64,000 nt of DNA from Bacillus sp. OV322 (GTDB taxonomy: Bacteria > Bacillota > Bacilli > Bacillales > DSM-1321): contig NZ_FOMA01000002.1 of the NCBI RefSeq assembly GCF_900112495.1, positions 248,001-312,000 of the forward strand. Reading direction: 5' to 3'. Within the stretch, counting starts at the first letter, position 1. The number at the start of each line of letters is the position of its first letter. Below the pieces are notes generated by a model, which worked only from the letters and a program-made list of their open reading frames with translations, searched no databases and was not told the origin of the DNA. Position numbers and translations under genes: made by a program. Of this stretch, positions 1 through 15,241 are shown one piece after another.

Positions 1-20
1 AAAAGAAAAAGAGTGCAGAA

Positions 21-64
21 AATAACGAACGTTTAACAATTTGCTCCTTTAATAGTTCGCTTAT
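21..64. promoter_or_regulatory. Paired PurBox (PurR operator) upstream of glyA
   Basis: Two CGAAC cores in inverted orientation lie at 26-30 (+) and 55-59 (-). As 14-mers (21-34 and 51-64) each keeps most of the AWWWCCGAACWWTW PurBox, with one mismatch before the core and a second after it in the first box. They are separated by 16 bp, the spacing typical of Bacillus PurR operators. glyA belongs to the PurR regulon in B. subtilis, so purine-dependent repression is expected. The promoter itself was not assigned. Confidence 0.7.
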
Positions 65-210
65 GGTGAAGTTATGTAAAGGTAAGACTACCGTTCCCAA
101 ATTGAACATGTTAAAATGAAAGTGATTGAAAGAGAGAAATGAAAGGCATTTCTTATGGAATTGTTTACACATAATACATAATGAATGGGCCTATAAGAGG
201 AGGATTTCCA

Positions 211-1452
211 ATGAACCGTTTAGCGAAGCAAGATGAGCAGGTTTTTAAAGCGATTCAAGAAGAATTAGGAAGACAAAGAAGCAAGATTGAATTAATTGCA
301 TCTGAAAACTTCGTAAGTGAAGCTGTAATGGAAGCTCAAGGGTCTGTATTGACAAATAAATATGCAGAAGGCTATCCTGGCAAACGCTATTATGGCGGCT
401 GTGAATTTGTTGATGTTGTGGAGGATTTAGCCCGTGACCGCGCGAAAGAAATCTTCGGTGCCGAGCATGTCAATGTCCAGCCGCATTCTGGCGCACAGGC
501 CAATATGGCAGTATACTTCACCATTCTTGAGCAAGGCGACACGGTTCTTGGGATGAACTTATCACATGGCGGCCATTTAACACATGGAAGTCCGGTGAAT
601 TTCAGCGGCGTCCAATATAACTTTGTTGAATACGGAGTCGACCAGGAAAATCAGCAGATCAATTATGACGATGTTTTGGAAAAAGCGCGCCAGCACAAGC
701 CGAAGCTGATTGTCGCAGGCGCAAGTGCATATCCGCGCGCCATTGATTTCAAACGCTTCAGGGAAATTGCGGATGAAGTGGGTGCCTACTTAATGGTAGA
801 TATGGCTCACATCGCCGGACTAGTAGCTGCAGGCCTTCACCAAAGCCCTGTGCCATACGCTGATTTTGTTACGACAACGACCCATAAAACACTTCGCGGC
901 CCGCGCGGCGGAATGATTCTTTGCAAGGAAGAGTTTGCAAAGAAAATTGATAAATCCATCTTCCCTGGAATTCAGGGCGGCCCGCTTATGCATGTTATTG
1001 CTGCTAAGGCGGTGGCATTCGGAGAAGCGCTTCAGGATGATTTTAAACAATATTCACAGGATATCATTAATAACGCCAAGCGCCTTGGCAGCTCTTTGGT
1101 AAAAGAAGGGCTTACTTTAGTGTCAGGCGGAACGGATAACCACTTATTGCTTCTTGATCTGACTTCAGTTTCCCTGACTGGAAAGGTAGCAGAAAAGGCT
1201 TTGGATGATATCGGTATCACAGTTAATAAGAATACGATTCCATTTGATAAGGAAAGCCCGTTTGTAACGAGCGGCATAAGGATTGGCACAGCTGCCGTAA
1301 CAACGCGCGGATTTGGCCTTGAAGATATGGATGAAATCGCATCAATCATCGGTCTTGTGCTTAAGAATCCTGAAGACCAAAGCAAGCTGGAAGAAGCTAA
1401 GGAAAGAGTTTCTGCTCTTTCTGGCAAATACAGTTTATATCCTGAATATTAA
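211..1452 (+). CDS. glyA: Serine hydroxymethyltransferase
   Basis: The product is a PLP enzyme that interconverts serine plus tetrahydrofolate with glycine plus 5,10-methylene-THF in the cytoplasm, supplying one-carbon units for purine, thymidylate and methionine synthesis. It has 413 residues, the usual bacterial length. The SHMT signature is intact: the [11 protein letters not shown] segment holds the Schiff-base lysine K226, with the YYGG and ENF substrate-site motifs towards the N-terminus. The ATG at 211 is chosen because AGGAGG precedes it by about 7 bp; an upstream in-frame ATG at 181 lacks a ribosome-binding site. A PurR-type operator lies upstream and an intrinsic terminator follows, so it is monocistronic here. 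Confidence 0.97.
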   Translation: MNRLAKQDEQVFKAIQEELGRQRSKIELIASENFVSEAVMEAQGSVLTNKYAEGYPGKRYYGGCEFVDVVEDLARDRAKEIFGAEHVNVQPHSGAQANMAVYFTILEQGDTVLGMNLSHGGHLTHGSPVNFSGVQYNFVEYGVDQENQQINYDDVLEKARQHKPKLIVAGASAYPRAIDFKRFREIADEVGAYLMVDMAHIAGLVAAGLHQSPVPYADFVTTTTHKTLRGPRGGMILCKEEFAKKIDKSIFPGIQGGPLMHVIAAKAVAFGEALQDDFKQYSQDIINNAKRLGSSLVKEGLTLVSGGTDNHLLLLDLTSVSLTGKVAEKALDDIGITVNKNTIPFDKESPFVTSGIRIGTAAVTTRGFGLEDMDEIASIIGLVLKNPEDQSKLEEAKERVSALSGKYSLYPEY

Positions 1453-1456
1453 TACC

Positions 1457-1491
1457 CCAGCCGTTCCCTTTTTAGGGAGCGGTTTTTTTAA
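1457..1491 (+). terminator. Intrinsic terminator of glyA
   Basis: CCGTTCCC and GGGAGCGG form a hairpin followed by a T7 run directly after the glyA stop codon. Confidence 0.85.
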
Positions 1492-1525
1492 AGAAAAGTG
1501 GAAAGTAAATCTCCTGAAGCTTTTG

Positions 1526-1554
1526 TTGAAGTATGAATTGTTTTTCTGTAAAAT
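1526..1554 (+). promoter_or_regulatory. Sigma-A promoter of upp
   Basis: TTGAAG and TAAAAT are separated by exactly 17 bp, about 100 bp upstream of upp. The leader between them and the gene shows no clear attenuator. Confidence 0.6.
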
Positions 1555-1654
1555 GAGTAGAAGTGAATTTTCCCTGGACCATGATGTTTTGGCATGCAGG
1601 TAAAACCGCAAGAATGGCACACACAAAATTTCGGAAGTAGAAGGAGAGATCTTG

Positions 1655-2284
1655 ATGGCTAAGGTATATGTTTTTGATCATCCGCTTATTCAGCACAAAC
1701 TTGCCTATATACGTGATATACATACAGGTACAAAAGAATTCCGCGAGCTTGTAGATGAAGTGGCAACGCTGATGGCATTTGAAATTACGAGAGATCTTCC
1801 ATTGGAGGATGTGGAAATTGAAACGCCGGTAAGCAAAGCAAAATTCAAAATGCTTTCAGGAAAAAAGCTGGGCATCATTCCTATCCTTCGCGCCGGCATC
1901 GGTATGGTTGATGGAATTTTGAAACTCATCCCTGCTGCAAAGGTAGGCCATGTCGGTCTATACCGCGACCCGGAAACATTGAAGCCAGTTGAATATTATG
2001 TAAAGCTTCCAAGCGATTTGGCTGAAAGAGAGTGCATTGTTGTTGATCCGATGCTTGCTACAGGCGGATCGGCCATTGAAGCCATTCATTCCATTAAAAA
2101 GCGCGGTGCGGTGAATATTAAATTCATGTGCCTGATTGCAGCTCCTGAAGGCGTTGAAGCCTTAAGCGAAGCACATCCAGATGTAGATATCTACATTGCC
2201 GGACTTGATGAAAAACTAAATGACCATGGCTACATCGTTCCAGGTCTGGGGGATGCTGGAGACAGATTGTTCGGAACAAAATAA
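1655..2284 (+). CDS. upp: Uracil phosphoribosyltransferase
   Basis: This pyrimidine salvage enzyme converts uracil plus PRPP to UMP in the cytoplasm. The 209-residue product matches the B. subtilis length and starts [15 protein letters not shown] like that protein. The PRPP-binding loop DPMLATGGS is at residues 131-139, and the C-terminal [13 protein letters not shown] uracil-binding end is intact. ATG 1655 is taken, with AAGGAGAG 7 bp upstream; a TTG one codon earlier is possible. glyA-upp adjacency is conserved in Bacillus. Confidence 0.97.
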   Translation: MAKVYVFDHPLIQHKLAYIRDIHTGTKEFRELVDEVATLMAFEITRDLPLEDVEIETPVSKAKFKMLSGKKLGIIPILRAGIGMVDGILKLIPAAKVGHVGLYRDPETLKPVEYYVKLPSDLAERECIVVDPMLATGGSAIEAIHSIKKRGAVNIKFMCLIAAPEGVEALSEAHPDVDIYIAGLDEKLNDHGYIVPGLGDAGDRLFGTK

Positions 2285-2303
2285 ATCATTTTCTGAGGTG
2301 TAT

Positions 2304-3449
2304 ATGATGACAGGGCCTATCAAGGTTATGACGATTTTTGGGACAAGGCCTGAAGCTGTGAAAATGGCTCCGCTTGTCCTTGAATTCCAAAAGCACCCGG
2401 AAGAATTTACACCTATTGTTGCGGTTACTGCCCAGCACAGGCAAATGCTGGACCAGGTTCTTACCCTTTTTTCCATAGAGCCTGATTATGACTTGAATAT
2501 TATGAAGGACCGCCAGACACTTGTGGATATTACCGTAAAAGGACTTGAGGGCCTTGATGCTGTAATGAAGGAGGCCAAGCCCGATATAGTTTTGGTTCAT
2601 GGAGATACTACCACAACCTTTGCCGCAAGCCTTGCAGCTTTTTATAACCAAATTGAAGTGGGGCACGTGGAAGCGGGCTTGAGGACCTGGAATAAATATT
2701 CTCCATTTCCTGAGGAGATGAATCGCCAGCTTACCGGTGTAATGGCAGATCTTCACTTTGCCCCGACAAATAAAGCCGCCGGCAACCTTCGTGATGAAAA
2801 TAAAAAAGGCCAAATCTTCATAACAGGCAACACAGCGACAGATGCCCTGAAGACCACTGTCAGAGAAGAGTACTCGCATCCTGTCCTCAGCAAGATAGGC
2901 AGTGACCGCATGATTCTTCTGACAGCACACCGCCGAGAAAACCTCGGAGACCCGATGCGCAATATTTTCCGTGCGGTGAAAAGAATTCTTGCGGAACAAA
3001 GTGATGTACAGGTTGTTTACCCTGTGCATTTAAATCCGGCAGTCAGGGAATTGGCCAGGGAAATACTGGGGGATGATTCCCGTATTCACCTGATTGATCC
3101 GCTGGATGTGCTCGATTTTCATAATTTTGCAGCCAGATCTTATTTAATTCTTACCGATTCAGGCGGCGTGCAGGAGGAAGCCCCATCTTTGGGAGTTCCA
3201 GTCCTCGTGCTGCGGGATACGACTGAGCGCCCGGAAGGAATTGAAGCTGGCACACTGAAGCTTGCCGGAACCAAAGAGGATACGATTTTCCGTATGGCCA
3301 TGGACCTGCTGACAGATGACGATGAACACCGTGCTATGTCAAAGGCGTCAAATCCTTATGGAGATGGCGATGCCTCTCGGCGCATAGCGGAAGCGATACG
3401 TTATTATTTCAAAAAAACAGATACGGCTCCTGAGCCGTTTCGGCAATAA
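2304..3449 (+). CDS. mnaA: UDP-N-acetylglucosamine 2-epimerase (non-hydrolysing)
   Basis: The enzyme interconverts UDP-GlcNAc and UDP-ManNAc, giving the ManNAc donor for teichoic-acid linkage units and secondary cell-wall polymers. Family motifs in order are GTRPEAVKMAP at the N-terminus, HGDTTTTFA, the VEAGLRT...PEEMNR segment, TAHRRENLG, and DSGGVQEEAP near the C-terminus. The 381-residue length is typical. ATG 2304 follows GAGGTG by 4-5 bp and lies 19 bp after the upp stop, so it is probably cotranscribed with upp. The product would support the wall polymer to which an SbsC-type S-layer protein (end of the window) attaches. The alternative symbol is wecB. Confidence 0.95.
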   Translation: MMTGPIKVMTIFGTRPEAVKMAPLVLEFQKHPEEFTPIVAVTAQHRQMLDQVLTLFSIEPDYDLNIMKDRQTLVDITVKGLEGLDAVMKEAKPDIVLVHGDTTTTFAASLAAFYNQIEVGHVEAGLRTWNKYSPFPEEMNRQLTGVMADLHFAPTNKAAGNLRDENKKGQIFITGNTATDALKTTVREEYSHPVLSKIGSDRMILLTAHRRENLGDPMRNIFRAVKRILAEQSDVQVVYPVHLNPAVRELAREILGDDSRIHLIDPLDVLDFHNFAARSYLILTDSGGVQEEAPSLGVPVLVLRDTTERPEGIEAGTLKLAGTKEDTIFRMAMDLLTDDDEHRAMSKASNPYGDGDASRRIAEAIRYYFKKTDTAPEPFRQ

Positions 3450-3458
3450 TTAATTGAG

Positions 3459-3509
3459 GAAGCTGTCTCGAAAGTCTAAACAAGGCTAATGAGACAGCTT
3501 CTTTTTTTT
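3459..3509 (+). terminator. Terminator after mnaA
   Basis: An 11-bp perfect stem (GAAGCTGTCTC / GAGACAGCTTC) with a 21-nt loop is followed by T8. Confidence 0.85.
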
Positions 3510-3630
3510 GGTTTCCCGCCAAACAAAAATACCGTTTATGAAGCATACCCAGCTGGAACGATTTATTTCATTTACCATGCATATCCTTTGACCTGGGAGA
3601 AAACATAAGGGGAAAAGGGGGACTATTTCT

Positions 3631-5853
3631 GTGCTGAAAAAATGCTTATTGCTTTTGGTGTCTGTTCAATTTCTTCTGCCGGCTTACTGTCCGCTCGCTG
3701 CAGTTGAGCTGCCGCCGCTGCCTGTTGTGTCGCAGTCCAAAGTCATCAGAGCCATCGTAGCGCTCGATAATAAGGCTACTGTATCAGACATATCTTCTGT
3801 ACTGAAAAAATATCCCTCCCTTCATTTACGGAAAGTCTATAAACATGCAATAAATGGTTTTTCTGTTTCAGGAAAAACCTCGGAAATCTCAAGCCTTAAA
3901 AGAGAAATGAAGGTCAAGTTTGTTACGGAAGTATCTATTTATCATGCAGAGGGTGATGAAAGCATTCCTTTCATCGGTGCAGATAAAGTCCGGAACTATT
4001 TTGATGATAAAAACCGGAGAATTACCGGCAGCGGAGTGAAGGTGGGGGTTATTGATACAGGCATTGACTATACACACCCCGACTTGAAGAGATCCTACAA
4101 GGGCGGCAGGGATCTGGTCGATGGTGACAGAGATCCTATGGAAACGAAAAACCAGGGAGATCTATCTACTATTCACGGCACCCATGTCGCAGGAATTATT
4201 GCGGCAAATGGAAAGATGAAAGGTGTTGCCCCTGAAGCCGAAATATCTGCATACAGGGCACTCGGTCCCGGAGGAGCAGGAGACACGGAACAGGTGCTTG
4301 CTGCAATAGATGCTGCCATTGAAGATAAAATGGATGTCATCAATCTCTCATTAGGAAATGAAGTGAACGGTCCTGATCTGCCTATTTCACTTGCTCTAAA
4401 TGAAGCTGTGGACAAAGGAATTGTTGCAGTTACCTCTAATGGCAATTCCGGGCCCGATATATGGACAGTCGGATCTCCTGGAACAGCTGAAAAGGCCATA
4501 TCTGTTGGAGCCTCCACACCTCCCCTGACAACGCCTGTATTAATGGCAGGCATTGGGAGCGGGAGAAAGGAAATGACCATGCTCCCTCTTCAAGGTTCGG
4601 AAAAATGGAAACTTACATCTTCGCAAAGCGTCTTATTTGGAGGTCTTGGAAGAAAAGACGATCTGAAGCATGCGAAAGGAAAAGTGGTCTTAGTCCAAAG
4701 AGGAACTCTCACCTTTTCGGAGAAAGTGAGAAATGCTGAACAATCAGGCGCTGCCGCTGTTTTAGTCTACAATAATACAAGCGGCCTTTTCATGGGTAAC
4801 CTCGAAAAGCCATCACGCATCCCTGCTGCTGCCATTTCGAAAAGAGACGGGGAAATGCTGAAGGTCCTTACAGAAAAAGATAAGAATGCAATGATACGTA
4901 TTATATATAAGAAAGAACAAGATAAACTTGCTGATTTTTCATCCCGCGGGCCTGTCACTGTGACATGGGGAATCAAGCCGGATTTGCTTGCACCTGGTGT
5001 AGCCATTGACAGTACGGTTCCTTCGGGATATCAATCACTGCAGGGAACGAGCATGGCAGCCCCGCATGTCGCCGGAGCTTGCGCCCTGCTTTTGCAAAAG
5101 CACCCGGAGTGGACACCAGAGCAGGTGAAGTCAGCACTGATGAGTACGGCAATGCCTCTATATAAAAAGGGGAAAGAGCTATATCACACATATGAACAGG
5201 GAGCGGGCAGAATACGGATAGATCAGGCGATTAAGGCTGACACGCTGCTTTATCCCAGCTCGCTCAGCTTTGGGATGTTCACAAAGTCTGAAGGAACGGA
5301 TGAACATGAAGAAACGATTGTTATCGAAAATACGGGGAGAACAAAAAAGCATTACTCCTTTATCCTTCCGCATAAAGAAAAAGGGCTGACATGGGATCTT
5401 CCTTCATCGTTTGACGTAGGCCCGGGTGAGAAGAAGGAAATTAAAACAGGGCTTCAAGTGAATCCCCGGCAGCTGAATAAAGGGATTTATGATGGTTATT
5501 TAACGATGCTTGAAGGAACCAATAGAATCAGTATGCCATTTTTATATGTAAAAGAAGAGCCTAATTATCCGCGTGTTATGGGCTTTGAATTCTCGCCCGG
5601 AGATAAAGATGGAACATACAGATACGAAATGTACCTGCCGAGGGGAGCCGATGAATTCGGGATTGCCCTATATGATGCAGACAGCTTCAGATTTGCAGGT
5701 TATATGGATTGGTCAGTCAATGCTCCGCACGGTCTGATAAAAAAGGAAATCCTGAAAAAAGACCTTCCGGAACCAGGGGTATACAGAGCCATTGTTTTCG
5801 CTAAAAAAAGCGGCAGGGAAGACAGGATAGAAGTGACAATCATAATAGAATAG
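3631..5853 (+). CDS. Secreted subtilisin-family (S8) serine protease with PA domain, Vpr-like
   Basis: This is a 740-residue exported endoprotease. Residues 1-24 are a signal peptide (KK, then a leucine-rich core). An I9-type propeptide occupies roughly 35-105. The S8 catalytic domain carries D142 (VIDTGID), H182 (HGTHVAG) and S474 (GTSMAAPHVAG), so the triad is complete. A protease-associated (PA) insert lies near residues 330-415, as in B. subtilis Vpr. The C-terminal 230 residues look like beta-sandwich domains and carry no LPXTG anchor. The start is GTG 3631 with a GGGGGA ribosome-binding site. It stands alone between terminators, and a much larger relative sits at 44077. Confidence 0.9.
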   Translation: MLKKCLLLLVSVQFLLPAYCPLAAVELPPLPVVSQSKVIRAIVALDNKATVSDISSVLKKYPSLHLRKVYKHAINGFSVSGKTSEISSLKREMKVKFVTEVSIYHAEGDESIPFIGADKVRNYFDDKNRRITGSGVKVGVIDTGIDYTHPDLKRSYKGGRDLVDGDRDPMETKNQGDLSTIHGTHVAGIIAANGKMKGVAPEAEISAYRALGPGGAGDTEQVLAAIDAAIEDKMDVINLSLGNEVNGPDLPISLALNEAVDKGIVAVTSNGNSGPDIWTVGSPGTAEKAISVGASTPPLTTPVLMAGIGSGRKEMTMLPLQGSEKWKLTSSQSVLFGGLGRKDDLKHAKGKVVLVQRGTLTFSEKVRNAEQSGAAAVLVYNNTSGLFMGNLEKPSRIPAAAISKRDGEMLKVLTEKDKNAMIRIIYKKEQDKLADFSSRGPVTVTWGIKPDLLAPGVAIDSTVPSGYQSLQGTSMAAPHVAGACALLLQKHPEWTPEQVKSALMSTAMPLYKKGKELYHTYEQGAGRIRIDQAIKADTLLYPSSLSFGMFTKSEGTDEHEETIVIENTGRTKKHYSFILPHKEKGLTWDLPSSFDVGPGEKKEIKTGLQVNPRQLNKGIYDGYLTMLEGTNRISMPFLYVKEEPNYPRVMGFEFSPGDKDGTYRYEMYLPRGADEFGIALYDADSFRFAGYMDWSVNAPHGLIKKEILKKDLPEPGVYRAIVFAKKSGREDRIEVTIIIE

Positions 5854-5908
5854 CCTCTGGGAGAGGGGGAATTACTATCATTGCAAAAAAGTCAATAGTA
5901 TACCAAAA

Positions 5909-5930
5909 AACTAAATGTGAACATTTAGTT
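5909..5930. repeat. Perfect 10-bp dyad between the protease gene and the atp operon
   Basis: AACTAAATGT-GA-ACATTTAGTT is a perfect inverted repeat with a 2-nt centre. It has no T-tract, so a simple terminator is unlikely. It lies 40 bp upstream of the atp -35 box and could be an operator. Its binding protein is unknown. Confidence 0.5.
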
Positions 5931-5969
5931 AATTATTCTTGACGCCTGACATTTTTCCCTATACGCACA

Positions 5970-5998
5970 TTGACATTAAATGTCGCCTATTGTATGCT
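5970..5998 (+). promoter_or_regulatory. Sigma-A promoter of the atp operon
   Basis: TTGACA, 17 bp and TATGCT precede the first atp gene by about 110 bp. A weaker alternative, TTGACG, lies just upstream. Confidence 0.65.
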
Positions 5999-6109
5999 AA
6001 CAAAGGATATAGAATGGGAGGGTTTACAGCTCTCCATGCAAGGTTGATTGTCCACATTTTACACCGGGATAGCATATTATCCGCCTACAAAAAACGCGAG
6101 GATGCAAAG

Positions 6110-6331
6110 ATGCGTCAAACAAATCGCAGCTTCTTTAAAGCCATGAGATTAATGTCCGCTATACTTGCCCAGCTGACCGGTTCCATTTTAGCCGGAATCT
6201 TCACTGGAAGGTGGCTTGACTCATTGCTTGATACCGAGCCGCTTCTTTTAGTGGTTGGCCTTCTTTTAGGACTTGCTACAGGCGTATTAGCCATGCTGAG
6301 CACAGTTCGACAATATTTCTTGGGAGATTAA
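6110..6331 (+). CDS. AtpZ/AtpI-family small membrane protein of the ATP synthase operon
   Basis: This 73-residue protein has two transmembrane segments (about residues 12-34 and 41-65) joined by a short loop, with a basic N-terminus. It matches the AtpZ-type proteins encoded at the head of many Firmicute atp operons, which are linked to cation supply for, or assembly of, the Fo motor. ATG 6110 is chosen because GCGAGGA lies about 8 bp upstream; longer upstream reading would cover the promoter. It is 9 bp from atpI and cotranscribed. The family assignment rests on position and topology. Confidence 0.75.
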   Translation: MRQTNRSFFKAMRLMSAILAQLTGSILAGIFTGRWLDSLLDTEPLLLVVGLLLGLATGVLAMLSTVRQYFLGD

Positions 6332-6340
6332 AAAACAAAA

Positions 6341-6709
6341 ATGCCAGAATTAGATAAGATGTTCAACAGGCAGAGAAAGTACATAATATACCTTTTGGCT
6401 ATTTATGTACTGGGAGCTGGTTTCACTCCCTACTACACAATCTTCCTGGGCTTAATACTGGGAACGTCCTTCAGCCTGTTTAATTACTGGTCCATGGTCA
6501 AGAAAAACAGGAAGTTTTCCGAAGCGGCAGCAGAAGGCAGGAAAATGAAATCCCTGGGCAGTCTGACCAGGATGGCAGCAGCAGCATTAGCTGCGGTCAT
6601 TGCACTTAATTATCCCGAAAAGTTTCAAATGGCAAGTGTGGTTATAGGATTAATGACAGGATATTTAGTCATTATGATAGATTTTTTTATCCAAAACTTA
6701 CGTCGGTAG
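6341..6709 (+). CDS. atpI: ATP synthase subunit I
   Basis: This 122-residue membrane protein has four predicted helices: two in residues 13-50 and two in 70-120, separated by a basic loop around KKNRKFSEAA. AtpI assists assembly of the c-ring of Fo. The ATG at 6341 lies 9 bp behind the AtpZ-like gene; its ribosome-binding site (GGGAGA) is distant, so translational coupling is likely. The length is close to the 127 residues of the B. subtilis protein. Sequence in this family is poorly conserved, so the call leans on its place before atpB. Confidence 0.85.
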   Translation: MPELDKMFNRQRKYIIYLLAIYVLGAGFTPYYTIFLGLILGTSFSLFNYWSMVKKNRKFSEAAAEGRKMKSLGSLTRMAAAALAAVIALNYPEKFQMASVVIGLMTGYLVIMIDFFIQNLRR

Positions 6710-6725
6710 TCAAGAAGAGAGGTGA

Positions 6726-7466
<741 letters not shown>

Positions 7467-7515
7467 TTATAAAAAAGGTTCAACTATTGAACGCTCTATC
7501 ATTGTTTAAAAATAA

Positions 7516-7770
<255 letters not shown>

Positions 7771-7790
7771 TTAATTTCAGGAAGTTCAAT

Positions 7791-7826
7791 AATGGCGAAG
7801 ATCATTCCATGAGAACCTTCGCCATT
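7791..7826 (+). promoter_or_regulatory. Strong hairpin between atpE and atpF
   Basis: A perfect 10-bp stem (AATGGCGAAG / CTTCGCCATT) with a 16-nt loop lies in the 136-bp atpE-atpF gap, and no T-tract follows. It could stabilise the upstream message or mark an RNA-processing point that raises atpE over downstream genes (inference). Confidence 0.6.
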
Positions 7827-7870
7827 GCTTTATGTTTAACGGATAATATAATCTTCTTTCGACCATATAA

Positions 7871-10500
<2,630 letters not shown>

Positions 10501-10529
10501 CTGGTCTAACTAATATTAAAGGGTGGTGA

Positions 10530-11393
<864 letters not shown>

Positions 11394-11455
11394 ATACAAT
11401 GAACGTAAAGGGAACGGGCAAGACTGGACGATTTGCTTCCCGTTCCGATTAATAG

Positions 11456-13315
<1,860 letters not shown>

Positions 13316-13320
13316 GCAAA

Positions 13321-13357
13321 AGGCACATTCCTTACTTAAGGGAATGTGCCTTTTTTT
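13321..13357 (+). terminator. Terminator of the atp operon
   Basis: An 11-bp perfect stem (AGGCACATTCC / GGAATGTGCCT) is followed by a T7-8 tract. Confidence 0.9.
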
Positions 13358-13362
13358 GTTTG

Positions 13363-13968
13363 GCTGTTTTCGTAAACTTTGCTGCTATGGAACAAGGGGT
13401 TGATTTCCTCTCCAGGATGCTCGCTTTCCGCGGGCGGTGGTGAGCCTCCTCGGCTGCGCCTGCGGGGTCTGACCTGTTCCGCTAATCCCGCAGGGGTCTC
13501 GCACCTTTCGCTTCAAACAACCTGCCTTAACAATGGAATCGCCTCACCAAACACAGTAAATTAAAAAACAACAATCTTTAAGAAAAGAGCCTTTTGTTTT
13601 AATCTATATTCTGATCGTGTTTTGTTTAGAAGCCTGGGACTTAAGTACAGCTCTTTATGCCATTTGGCTCGAATGAACCGGAATCTGGCTCTAATCACCC
13701 TGGATTTCGCTCGAGTGGGGAGCGATTTGGCTCGAATCAGGCTAAATTTAATATTATCTTCCATTTTTGTGGAAATTAAAACACTGAAAATGGGAAAATC
13801 CTTATTTATTTTGATCTATATAGAGCCATTCTCTTTATTTAATGCTTATTTTTGAAATATTGTTAAATTTTAAGGCGCTTATATGGTCAATTTAGGTTGA
13901 TTGAAGCGAGCATCCTTGAGCAGAAATCAACCACTGTGTTTTATTGCAACAAAGTTTACGAAAACAGC
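13363..13968. mobile_element. 606-bp MITE-like element with about 64-bp terminal inverted repeats
   Basis: The left end (13363-13426) and right end (13904-13968) are imperfect inverted copies. They share GCTGTTTTCGTAAACTTTG exactly at the tips, then GGTTGATTTC and GGATGCTCGCTT further in. The interior holds a GC-rich segment (13428-13510, unlike the AT-rich surroundings) and a 21-bp tandem repeat, with no plausible gene. Similar GC-rich dispersed repeats are common between operons in Bacillaceae (from general knowledge). A clear target-site duplication was not established. Confidence 0.7.
13664..13747. repeat. Four tandem copies of a 21-bp unit
   Basis: Units at 13664-84, 13685-705, 13706-26 and 13727-47 share the pattern TTGGCTCGAATnnnnn. 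Read on the minus strand they would give a repeating IRAK/IRAR-like peptide. Such arrays occur in Bacillaceae intergenic DNA, and the short reading frames across them are not credible genes. Confidence 0.7.
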
Positions 13969-14129
13969 TTTATTTAAAAAGGCTTTTTCATGCAAACACA
14001 TTATAAATCAGGGAGATTGGAGCTGAAGGTGTGAAGTTCTCAAAAAGCAGAAATCAGCCATCTTGTTCCCCATCAACAAAATGTTCGAATGCAGCCTTTA
14101 AGAAAGAAACTAATGATTAGAAGACACAA

Positions 14130-14158
14130 TCGACACATTACGGTTTCGATGTTATAAT
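14130..14158 (+). promoter_or_regulatory. Sigma-A promoter of the nuo operon
   Basis: TCGACA, 17 bp and a perfect TATAAT precede nuoA by about 200 bp. The long leader (14165-14363) contains no obvious terminator; DNA between 13969 and 14129 shows nothing recognisable. Confidence 0.75.
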
Positions 14159-14171
14159 GATAGCGTTTACA
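14158..14171. promoter_or_regulatory. cre-like site (CcpA) over the nuo transcription start
   Basis: TGATAGCGTTTACA matches the cre consensus TGWAANCGNTNWCA at all but one position. It begins at the last base of the -10 box, so bound CcpA would block initiation. Catabolite repression of respiratory complex I is biologically sensible, but no direct data are available. Confidence 0.6.
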
Positions 14172-14363
14172 TAATAATAAATAACAGAATAATCAATCAT
14201 TTTAAAACCGCATACGGGCTTGGAAAGGAACATATATTGTAATTGGACAGAAAAGAGCCGGCATTCAGTTTGTTTAATCGTCAATGAATGGCCAAAAAGG
14301 CGAGCAGACTTCATCTTAGTTGACAGCCATCCGCAGCCTTAATTTTGAACATGGGGGATAGCT

Positions 14364-14738
14364 ATGGGAGATTTGCATATATACCAAAACAACTATTTAA
14401 TAGTCACCGCGTTTTTATGTTTAGGAATCTTACTTCCTGTCATCGCTCTATTTTTCGGAAAACTGCTGCGGCCCAATAAGCCTAATAAAATTAAAAATAC
14501 GACATATGAAAGCGGAATGGAGCCGTTTCATGATTCGAGGGTACAATTTAATGTCAGGTATTATATATTCGGTCTGATGTTTGTTATTTTCGATGCAGAA
14601 ACTGTTTTTCTTTACCCATGGGCTGTTGCATATAATAAGCTTGGAATATTTGCTCTTATTGAAATGTTTATCTTTACGGCTATGTTAGCCATTGGTTTAA
14701 TTTATGCCTGGAAAAAGAAGGTGCTGAAATGGACTTAA
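14364..14738 (+). CDS. nuoA: NADH-quinone oxidoreductase subunit A
   Basis: The 124-residue subunit has three membrane helices (about 8-35, 65-88, 94-117). The conserved YESGMEPF and [23 protein letters not shown] segments lie between and within them. It belongs to the membrane arm at the junction with the quinone module. GGGGGAT lies 7 bp upstream of ATG 14364. Its end overlaps nuoB by 10 bp. Confidence 0.96.
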   Translation: MGDLHIYQNNYLIVTAFLCLGILLPVIALFFGKLLRPNKPNKIKNTTYESGMEPFHDSRVQFNVRYYIFGLMFVIFDAETVFLYPWAVAYNKLGIFALIEMFIFTAMLAIGLIYAWKKKVLKWT

Positions 14739-15241
14739 ATGCTGAGGGTATTTCTCAAGAAGAGATGAATGAATTGAAAAGAAGCGTGTTTTTATCCACG
14801 CTGGAGCAAGTAAAGGCATGGGCCAGGAGCAATTCTTTATGGCCAATGACATTTGGACTTGCCTGCTGTGCAATTGAAATGATGGGTGTAGGTTCTTCCC
14901 ATTATGATCTTGACCGGTTTGGCTCTTTTTTCCGCACATCCCCAAGACAGTCTGATGTGATGATCGTTTCCGGTACTGTCACAAAGAAAATGGCCCCCAT
15001 CTTAAGGCGGCTATATGACCAGATGCCTGAACCTAAATGGGTCATCAGCATGGGGTCCTGTGCCACTGCAGGCGGGCCATATGTCCGCTCTTATTCCGTG
15101 GTAAAAGGCGTTGATCAAATTGTGCCAGTCGATGTATACATCCCAGGCTGCCCGCCTAATCCGGCCGCACTCATATATGGAATCAACAAGCTGAAAGAGA
15201 AAATCCGCTATGAGGCAAAAACCGGGAAGAAGGTGATTTAA
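14729..15241 (+). CDS. nuoB: NADH-quinone oxidoreductase subunit B
   Basis: The 170-residue subunit carries the terminal [4Fe-4S] cluster N2 that reduces quinone. Cluster cysteines are C46, C47 (LACCAIEM), C111 (GSCATAGG) and C141 (PGCPPNP). All four are present, so the subunit should be functional. The GAAGAAGGTGCTGAA ribosome-binding region lies within the nuoA end, and the genes overlap by 10 bp. Confidence 0.96.
   Translation: MDLNAEGISQEEMNELKRSVFLSTLEQVKAWARSNSLWPMTFGLACCAIEMMGVGSSHYDLDRFGSFFRTSPRQSDVMIVSGTVTKKMAPILRRLYDQMPEPKWVISMGSCATAGGPYVRSYSVVKGVDQIVPVDVYIPGCPPNPAALIYGINKLKEKIRYEAKTGKKVI

Noticed and set aside
2286-3029. 247-codon open frame on the minus strand
   Set aside because: It lies wholly antisense to mnaA, has a low-complexity translation without any family motif, and lacks a ribosome-binding site.
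13379-13855. Short frames of 61-77 codons on both strands between atpC and nuoA
   Set aside because: They run through a dispersed element and its 21-bp tandem array; no ribosome-binding sites and repetitive translations.
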